In this document: piece by piece, positions 6,947 through 11,215 of the stretch
Position numbering within the stretch: the stretch's first letter is position 1
Layout: each line of letters begins with the position of its first letter
Source: an uncultured Eubacteriales bacterium
Lineage (GTDB): Bacteria > Bacillota_A > Clostridia > Oscillospirales > Oscillospiraceae
Assembly: GCA_900319835.1 (NCBI GenBank)
Contig: ONPY01000079.1
Span: forward strand, 1-11,215
Length of the DNA: 11,215 nt
Direction: 5' to 3'
Translations under genes and position numbers: made by a program
Notes under the pieces: generated by a model
Databases searched by the model: none
The model's input: only the letters and a program-made list of their open reading frames with translations
Told to the model about the DNA's origin: nothing

Positions 6947-6974
6947 ATTATAGCAGAAAAGCATGTCAAGGCAA
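6947..6974 (-). promoter_or_regulatory. ireB promoter (extended -10)
   Basis: On the minus strand a perfect TATAAT (6947-6952) with TGC directly upstream is preceded after 16 bases by TTGCCT (6969-6974). The predicted start is near 6940, about 30 bases before the ATG. This makes ireB independent of the upstream pheST operon. Confidence 0.7.
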
Positions 6975-6977
6975 GTC

Positions 6978-7016
6978 AAAAAACGGCGAAAAATCGTTAA
7001 GAAAGCTTAAATTTTT
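6978..7016 (-). terminator. Weak terminator-like hairpin after pheT
   Basis: On the minus strand TTAAG (7006-7010) and CTTAA (6997-7001) pair around CTTT, flanked by A-rich and T-rich runs (TTTTT at 6989-6993 and TTTTTT at 6978-6983). The AT-rich stem is short, so termination may be incomplete and some pheST transcripts may run into ireB. Confidence 0.35.
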
Positions 7017-7025
7017 TCAAGGATC

Positions 7026-9716
7026 TCAGCGCATGACGGCGTTGAACTTCTCCTTCAGGGCCGCGAGCACGGCGGCGACGGTCTCCTCGGCGTGGTCGTC
7101 GGTGAGGGTCTGGTCGTCCGAGCGCATGGTCAGCGAGAAGGCCACGGACTTCATCCCTTCGGCGATGTGGCGGCCGGTGTAGACGTCGAAGAGCGCGCAG
7201 TCTTTCAGGTACTCGCCGCCGCTTGCGAGGATGCACTGCATCAGCTCGCCCACGGGGATCTTTCCGTCGCAGACCACGGCGATGTCGCGCGTGACGGACG
7301 GGAAGCGCGGCAGGGGCTTGTAGACCGGCAGGCCGCCCTTGACGGTATCCAGCGCGTCGAAGCTCAGCTCCGCGCAGTAGAACTCCGCGTCCACGCCGTA
7401 GTTGGCAGCCACCAGCGGATGGATCTGGCCGAGCACGCCCAGCTCCGTCTCGCCCGCAAAGACCTTGGCGCAGCGGCCGGGGTGGTAGGAGGGATTGGCC
7501 TTCTCGGCGGCAAAGCGCACATTCTTCACGCCCAGGTCGCGCAGCAGGGCCTCGACCCAGCCCTTGAGCACGAAGAAGTCCATCTTCGGCCCGTAGGCGC
7601 CGAGGGAGACGATCTTGGGCTCGTCGGCGAGCCCGTCAGCGCGCTTGAGGTAGATGCGGCCGATCTCATACAGAGCGGCGGACTTGTTGCGGTAGTTGTA
7701 GTTGCGGGTCAAAATCTCCAGCATGGAGGGCAGGATCGTGGTGCGCATGATGGAGGTGTCCTCGCCCAGGGGGTTGAGGATCTTCAGGGAATCCCGAAGC
7801 GGGGAATCCGCGGGCATGCGGATCTTGTCATAGTAGCTGGGACTGATGAAGGAGTAGGTAATGATCTCGTCCAGGCCCATGCTGCGGCAGGCCGCGCCGA
7901 TCTGGCGCTCCAGCTGCTGCAGCTCGGTGTAGCCGCCGGCGGTGGTGCCGCCGCCGGAGAAGGCGGTCGGGATCTCGTTGTAGCCGTAGAAGCGGGCGAC
8001 CTCCTCGGCGATGTCGGAGTAGTGCTCCACGTCGCCGCGCCAGGAGGGCACATGGATGGTGTCGCCGTCCAGGGTGAAGCCCAGGCGCAGGAGGATGTCG
8101 CGCATGGTGGCCTCATCGATGTCGGTGCCGAGCAGGGCGTTGACCTTCTCGGGCTCGAGCTTGACGGTGGTCTCCTTCAGGGGCTGGGGCAGCACATCGA
8201 TGACACCCTCCACCACCTCGCCGCAGCCCAGCAGCTCGATCAGCTCGCAGGCGCGCTGTACGGCGGCGTAGGTGTTCTGGGGGTCCAGGCCCTTCTCATA
8301 GCGGGCGGAGGCGTCGGTGCGCATGCCGAGGGCAGTGGCGGTACGGCGGATGGAGGTGCCGTTGAAGTTGGCCGACTCAAAGAGCACCATGCCGGTGTCG
8401 CCCACGATCTCACTGTTGGCGCCGCCCATGACGCCGGCCACACCCACGGGCTTCTCGGTGTCGCAGATGCAGAGCATGGAGGGCGTCAGCTTGCGTTCGG
8501 TCCCGTCCAGGGTCTGGATGGTCTCGCCCTCTCTGGCGCAGCGGACGTGGATCTCCCCGTCCTTGACACAGGAGAAGTCAAACGCGTGCATGGGCTGGCC
8601 GTACTCCATCATGACGTAGTTGGTGATGTCAACGATGTTGTTGATGGGGCGCATGCCGGCGTTGCGGATGCGCTCGCGCATCCAGGCGGGGGACGGGGCG
8701 ATCTTCACGTTCTTGACCATGCGGGCGGTGTAGCGCACGCAGAGGGGATCCTCGATAAAGATCTTGGCCATGTCGTGGATGTTGCCGCCGGCCTCGGCCT
8801 TCACCACGGGCTCGTGGAGCTTCAGCGCCTTGTTGAAGGTGACGGCGGCCTCGCGCGCCAGACCGATCATGCACAGGCAGTCCGGGCGGTTGGGGGTGAT
8901 CTCAAACTCCACCACGTGGTCGTCCAGGCCCAGAAGTTTGCCCACGTCGTCGCCGGGCTTGCAGTCCTCGTGCAGGATCAGGATGCCGTCGGTGATGCAG
9001 TGGGGAAATTCCTCAGGCTTTGCCCGCAGGTCCTCGGGGGTGAGAACGGCGTTTTTCGCGGTGTCATAGGCCACAAGATCGCCCTCGTGCAGGTTCTGGC
9101 AGTCAAAGACCGCCTCCACATCCGCGCTGCCCACGTCCAGCACGGTGTCCCAGAGGTTGACGCCGGCGGGGGCCACGGCCTTGACCGCGGCACAGATCAC
9201 CTTGCCGAAGACCTTGTCGCCGGCCTTGATGTCGGCGGGGATGGAGGGCTTGGCGGGATCGATGGGGTGATAGTCATTCAAGAGGGCGGCGGGCTTGATG
9301 TCGCCGTAGGGAAAGTCGTGCGTGGTGCAGGCCAGCTCCTTGAGGGAGCAGAGCATGCCGTCCGACTCCACGCCGCGCAGCTTGCCGCGGGTGATCTTTG
9401 CGCCGCTGGGCAGCAGGGAGTTGTGCAGGGCCGCGGGGACCAGGTCGCCCACATGCACGTTCCAGGCGCCGGTGCAGATCTGGACGGGCTCGGCCGCGCC
9501 CACGTCGATCTGGGCCACCAGCATGTGATCGGAGTTGGGATGCTTCTCGAGCTTGACGATGCGGCCGACCACGACGTTTTTGATGCTCTCGCTCAAATCC
9601 CGGGTGACCTCGACCTTGGAGCCGGAGACGGTCATCGCCTCGGCAAAGGCGCGGTCGCCCACCTCGTCGAGAGGCAGATCCACAAACTCATTGAGCCATT
9701 TTCTCGATAAATCCAT
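7026..9716 (-). CDS. pheT: Phenylalanine-tRNA ligase beta subunit, with an approximately 100-residue insert
   Basis: 896 residues against about 800 for typical bacterial PheT. The ATG at 9716 has GGGAGG 8 bases upstream, 14 bases after the pheS stop, so the two are co-translated. Order: N-terminal B1 region; EMAP-II-type tRNA-binding OB fold (about 40-130; VVVGRIVKLEKHPNSDHMLV, GMLCSLKEL); an extra segment (about 138-238); FEITPNRPDCL (271-281); B3/B4 editing domain (about 310-470; RPINNIVDITNYVMMEYGQP, GGANSEI); B5 (about 510-580); the catalytic-like core (600-790); and the C-terminal anticodon-binding FDX-ACB domain (about 800-895; PLPRFPSVTRDIAVV). With PheS it forms the alpha2beta2 enzyme that charges tRNA-Phe and edits Tyr. 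Family members normally run from HDFPY straight into A-I-x-DGI.IL; here the insert separates them. Frame and motifs are intact on both sides, so this is a genuine domain, not a frameshift. Confidence 0.97.
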   Translation of the reverse strand: MDLSRKWLNEFVDLPLDEVGDRAFAEAMTVSGSKVEVTRDLSESIKNVVVGRIVKLEKHPNSDHMLVAQIDVGAAEPVQICTGAWNVHVGDLVPAALHNSLLPSGAKITRGKLRGVESDGMLCSLKELACTTHDFPYGDIKPAALLNDYHPIDPAKPSIPADIKAGDKVFGKVICAAVKAVAPAGVNLWDTVLDVGSADVEAVFDCQNLHEGDLVAYDTAKNAVLTPEDLRAKPEEFPHCITDGILILHEDCKPGDDVGKLLGLDDHVVEFEITPNRPDCLCMIGLAREAAVTFNKALKLHEPVVKAEAGGNIHDMAKIFIEDPLCVRYTARMVKNVKIAPSPAWMRERIRNAGMRPINNIVDITNYVMMEYGQPMHAFDFSCVKDGEIHVRCAREGETIQTLDGTERKLTPSMLCICDTEKPVGVAGVMGGANSEIVGDTGMVLFESANFNGTSIRRTATALGMRTDASARYEKGLDPQNTYAAVQRACELIELLGCGEVVEGVIDVLPQPLKETTVKLEPEKVNALLGTDIDEATMRDILLRLGFTLDGDTIHVPSWRGDVEHYSDIAEEVARFYGYNEIPTAFSGGGTTAGGYTELQQLERQIGAACRSMGLDEIITYSFISPSYYDKIRMPADSPLRDSLKILNPLGEDTSIMRTTILPSMLEILTRNYNYRNKSAALYEIGRIYLKRADGLADEPKIVSLGAYGPKMDFFVLKGWVEALLRDLGVKNVRFAAEKANPSYHPGRCAKVFAGETELGVLGQIHPLVAANYGVDAEFYCAELSFDALDTVKGGLPVYKPLPRFPSVTRDIAVVCDGKIPVGELMQCILASGGEYLKDCALFDVYTGRHIAEGMKSVAFSLTMRSDDQTLTDDHAEETVAAVLAALKEKFNAVMR

Positions 9717-9730
9717 CTGCTTGTCCTCCC

Positions 9731-10756
9731 TTAAAACTGCTCGAGGAACCGCACGTCGTTCTCAAAAATCAGACGCAGGTCCGTGATCTTATACTCGCCC
9801 ATGGCAAGGCGCTCCAGGCCCATGCCGAAGGCCCAGCCGGAGTACACGTCCGGGTCGATGCCGCAGCCGGAGAGCACCTTGGGATGCACCATACCGGCAC
9901 CCAGAACCTCGATCCAGCCCTCGCCCTTGCAGGTGGGGCAGCCCTTGCCGCCGCACTTGTGGCACTGGATGTCCAGCTCACAGCTCGGCTCGGTGAACGG
10001 GAAGTGGTGGGGGCGGAAGCGGGTGACGGTGCCCTTGCCGTAGATCTTCTCCACCACGAGATTCAGCGTGGCCTTCAGATCCGCCATGGTGACGCCCTTG
10101 TCGATGACCATGCCCTCGATCTGATGGAACATGGGAGAGTGGGTGGCGTCCACCTCGTCCTTGCGGTAGACGCGGCCGGGGGCGATCATGCGGATGGGGA
10201 GGCTCTTGGTCTCCATGGCGTGTACCTGCATGGGAGAGGTCTGCGTGCGCAGGAGGATCTTGCCGTCCTCGGTGAAATAGAAGGTGTCGGTCCAGTCGCG
10301 GGAGGGGTGACCCTCGTCGATGTTGAGCTTGGTGAAGTTGTAGTCGGCCAGCTCAACCTCGGGCCCGTCCACGATCTCGAAGCCCATGCCGATGAAGATG
10401 TCCTTGATCTGGTCAAGGACGTTGTACATGGGGTGCTTGTGGCCGGCGGGCTGCTCGACACCGGGAAGGGTGACGTCCAGAGTCTCTTGTTCCAGCTTCT
10501 TTTCCAGCATGACTTTGCCGAGCTCCGTCTTGCGCCGCTCGATGGCGTCCTCGATCTCACTTCTCAGCTGGTTTGCAAGCTGGCCCATGACCGGGCGCTC
10601 CTCGGCAGAGAGCTTGCCCATCTGGCGGAGGATGGCGGTCAGCTCACCCTTCTTGCCCAGGTACTTGACGCGCAGCGATTCCAGCACCTCCGGATTGTCA
10701 GAGGCGTTGATTGCCTGAATGGAAGCCTCTCTGAGGCTCTGCATGAGTTCTTTCAT
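9731..10756 (-). CDS. pheS: Phenylalanine-tRNA ligase alpha subunit
   Basis: 341 residues, the standard length. The ATG at 10756 has TAGGAGA upstream. A longer in-frame start at 10876 would lie inside the T-box leader and is rejected. The N-terminal coiled-coil arm covers about 1-90 (VKYLGKKGELTAILRQMGKL is typical). The class II catalytic domain follows: HPMYNVLDQIKDIFIGMGFE (108-127), motif 2 region GRVYRKDEVDATHSPMFHQI (194-213), and motif 3 GWAFGMGLERLAMGEYKITD (307-326). Ala309 occupies the position that in E. coli (A294) sets substrate-pocket size. A Cys4 knuckle, C265-C268-C273-C276, is common in Firmicutes PheS. Trp308 replaces the usual Phe in GFAFGMG, a mild oddity. It forms the catalytic subunit of PheRS with PheT and is controlled by the T-box upstream. 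Confidence 0.98.
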   Translation of the reverse strand: MKELMQSLREASIQAINASDNPEVLESLRVKYLGKKGELTAILRQMGKLSAEERPVMGQLANQLRSEIEDAIERRKTELGKVMLEKKLEQETLDVTLPGVEQPAGHKHPMYNVLDQIKDIFIGMGFEIVDGPEVELADYNFTKLNIDEGHPSRDWTDTFYFTEDGKILLRTQTSPMQVHAMETKSLPIRMIAPGRVYRKDEVDATHSPMFHQIEGMVIDKGVTMADLKATLNLVVEKIYGKGTVTRFRPHHFPFTEPSCELDIQCHKCGGKGCPTCKGEGWIEVLGAGMVHPKVLSGCGIDPDVYSGWAFGMGLERLAMGEYKITDLRLIFENDVRFLEQF

Positions 10757-10771
10757 ACAATCTCTCCTATA

Positions 10772-10808
10772 GAAAAAATAAAGCTTTCGCCCCGACAGGG
10801 ACGAAAGC
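10772..10808 (-). terminator. T-box regulated (attenuator) terminator
   Basis: On the minus strand GCTTTCGTCCC (10798-10808) and GGGGCGAAAGC (10783-10793) form an 11-bp stem with one G-U pair and a 4-base loop, followed by TTTATTTTTT. It lies 16 bases before the pheS ATG and directly after the T-box sequence. Confidence 0.92.
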
Positions 10809-10996
10809 AGAACTTCCGCGGTACCACCCACGTTCGGCCAAAGGCCGCACTCATCACAGCTTAACGCGCCGCACACGCCGGGGATTGGCCGGTGCTCCCG
10901 GGCGAACCAAGCGTCTCTCCTTTCCGCGGGCTTTCAGCCGCCGACCCGCGGTCTCTGATAAGGAGGCGGGCGCTATTTTCCCGTTCCTCGCAACAA
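10772..10996 (-). ncRNA. T-box leader (tRNA-Phe responsive) controlling pheST
   Basis: Minus-strand leader of about 240 bases before pheS. The conserved T-box TGGGTGGTACCGCGGAAGTT lies at 10811-10830 and would pair with the free 3' end of uncharged tRNA. Stem I can be folded from CGGG/CCCG and AGCG/CGCT at its base, CTCCTT/AAGGAG, and CCGCGGG/CCCGCGG at the top, with an AGAGA internal bulge. In the lower internal loop, on the 3' side, TGGTTCG carries the specifier TTC (10904-10906), a Phe codon, which fits the downstream genes. The terminator is at 10772-10808. Uncharged tRNA-Phe should stabilise the antiterminator and switch on pheST. The fold was made by eye, so its outer boundaries are approximate. 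Confidence 0.93.
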
Positions 10997-11001
10997 AGAG
11001 A

Positions 11002-11030
11002 AATGTAGCATATTTTCGTGTACTTTGCAA
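11002..11030 (-). promoter_or_regulatory. pheST promoter
   Basis: On the minus strand TTGCAA (11025-11030), a 17-base spacer and TACATT (11002-11007), with TGC directly before the -10 (extended -10). The predicted start is near 10995, which fits the expected 5' end of the T-box leader. Confidence 0.65.
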
Positions 11031-11102
11031 GCCCCATTTGCGCATTTTGCGCGTCAGACAGGCATAGTTTTTAGCAAAGCTGTTTTTACAGGGAGGGAAA
11101 CT

Positions 11103-11215
11103 ATGAGACGAATCGCGCTGCCGCTGCTGCTGATCTGCTGTCTGCTGCTCACCGCCTGCGGAAAAAGCCGCGGGGAGGACGCCGTGCGGGATTTTGCCGC
11201 GCGGCTCAATGAGAC
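11103..11215 (+). CDS. Lipoprotein, N-terminal part only (3' truncated by window end)
   Basis: The ATG at 11103 has GGGAGG (11091-11096) upstream. The first residues are MRRIALPLLLICCLLLTACG followed by KSRGEDAVRDFAARLNE. Two Arg, a hydrophobic core and the lipobox LTAC (Cys19) form a clear type II signal peptide. The mature protein would be lipid-anchored on the outside of the cytoplasmic membrane. The frame is open to the end of the window, so length and function cannot be judged. It is transcribed away from pheST; no convincing promoter was found in the 70 bases upstream. Confidence 0.85.
   Translation, partial: MRRIALPLLLICCLLLTACGKSRGEDAVRDFAARLNE

Noticed and set aside
6947..6969. TTGACA plus TATAAT as the ireB promoter
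   Set aside because: The spacing between the two boxes is only 11 bases. The TTGCCT box 16 bases upstream of the extended -10 fits better.
7092..9710. 872-residue plus-strand open frame opposite pheT
   Set aside because: It is the mirror of pheT codons (GGC/GCC rich), with no domain signatures and no ribosome site.
10757..10876. 40-residue N-terminal extension of PheS
   Set aside because: It would translate the T-box core and terminator. The normal PheS N-terminus begins at the ATG at 10756, which has a ribosome site.

Overview
The window looks like chromosomal DNA of a high-GC gut Clostridia lineage, most likely Oscillospiraceae (Oscillibacter/Flavonifractor-like). This rests on the GC-rich coding DNA, the AGGAGG-type ribosome sites, a T-box leader on pheST, an IreB/UPF0297 gene and proteins with 'LGdYrDs'-type repeats. 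The placement comes from overall feel and gene content, not from a database search.

Layout: (1) Bases 1-194 are the 3' end of a membrane-protein gene, closed by a bidirectional terminator. Facing it on the minus strand is a very short gene (243-326) for a 27-residue single-helix membrane peptide with an excellent ribosome site. (2) 481-1821 encodes a membrane-anchored protein with TPR-like repeats joined to an alpha/beta-hydrolase domain, with its own terminator. (3) 1870-4913 is a heavy-metal (Zn/Cd/Pb-type) resistance unit. On the minus strand it holds a stand-alone HMA metal-binding protein followed by a P1B-type ATPase that lacks its own HMA domain. Divergently on the plus strand is an ArsR/SmtB regulator carrying an extra AraC-type DNA-binding domain. 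The 148-bp divergent region holds two opposed promoters that share one palindromic -10 element, next to an inverted repeat that is a good operator candidate. (4) Between the regulator and guaB are four exact-period 14-bp AT-rich direct repeats, then a strong guaB promoter and guaB itself (IMP dehydrogenase, 5123-6601) with a bidirectional terminator. (5) On the minus strand, 6667-6909 is ireB and 7026-10756 is the pheS-pheT operon, preceded by a complete T-box leader with UUC (Phe) specifier. The PheT protein is about 100 residues longer than usual because of an insert after its N-terminal tRNA-binding OB fold; the insert resembles a second, degenerate copy of that fold. (6) From 11103 a lipoprotein gene starts and runs off the window.

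How the genes work together: the metal unit should sense metal through the ArsR-AraC protein, and the HMA chaperone would hand metal to the ATPase for export. guaB and pheST are housekeeping genes. The points most worth a second look are the ArsR-AraC fusion with its shared-promoter control region, the 14-bp repeat array just downstream of that regulator, the duplicated-looking OB domain in PheT, the 27-residue membrane peptide gene, and the TPR-hydrolase fusion.
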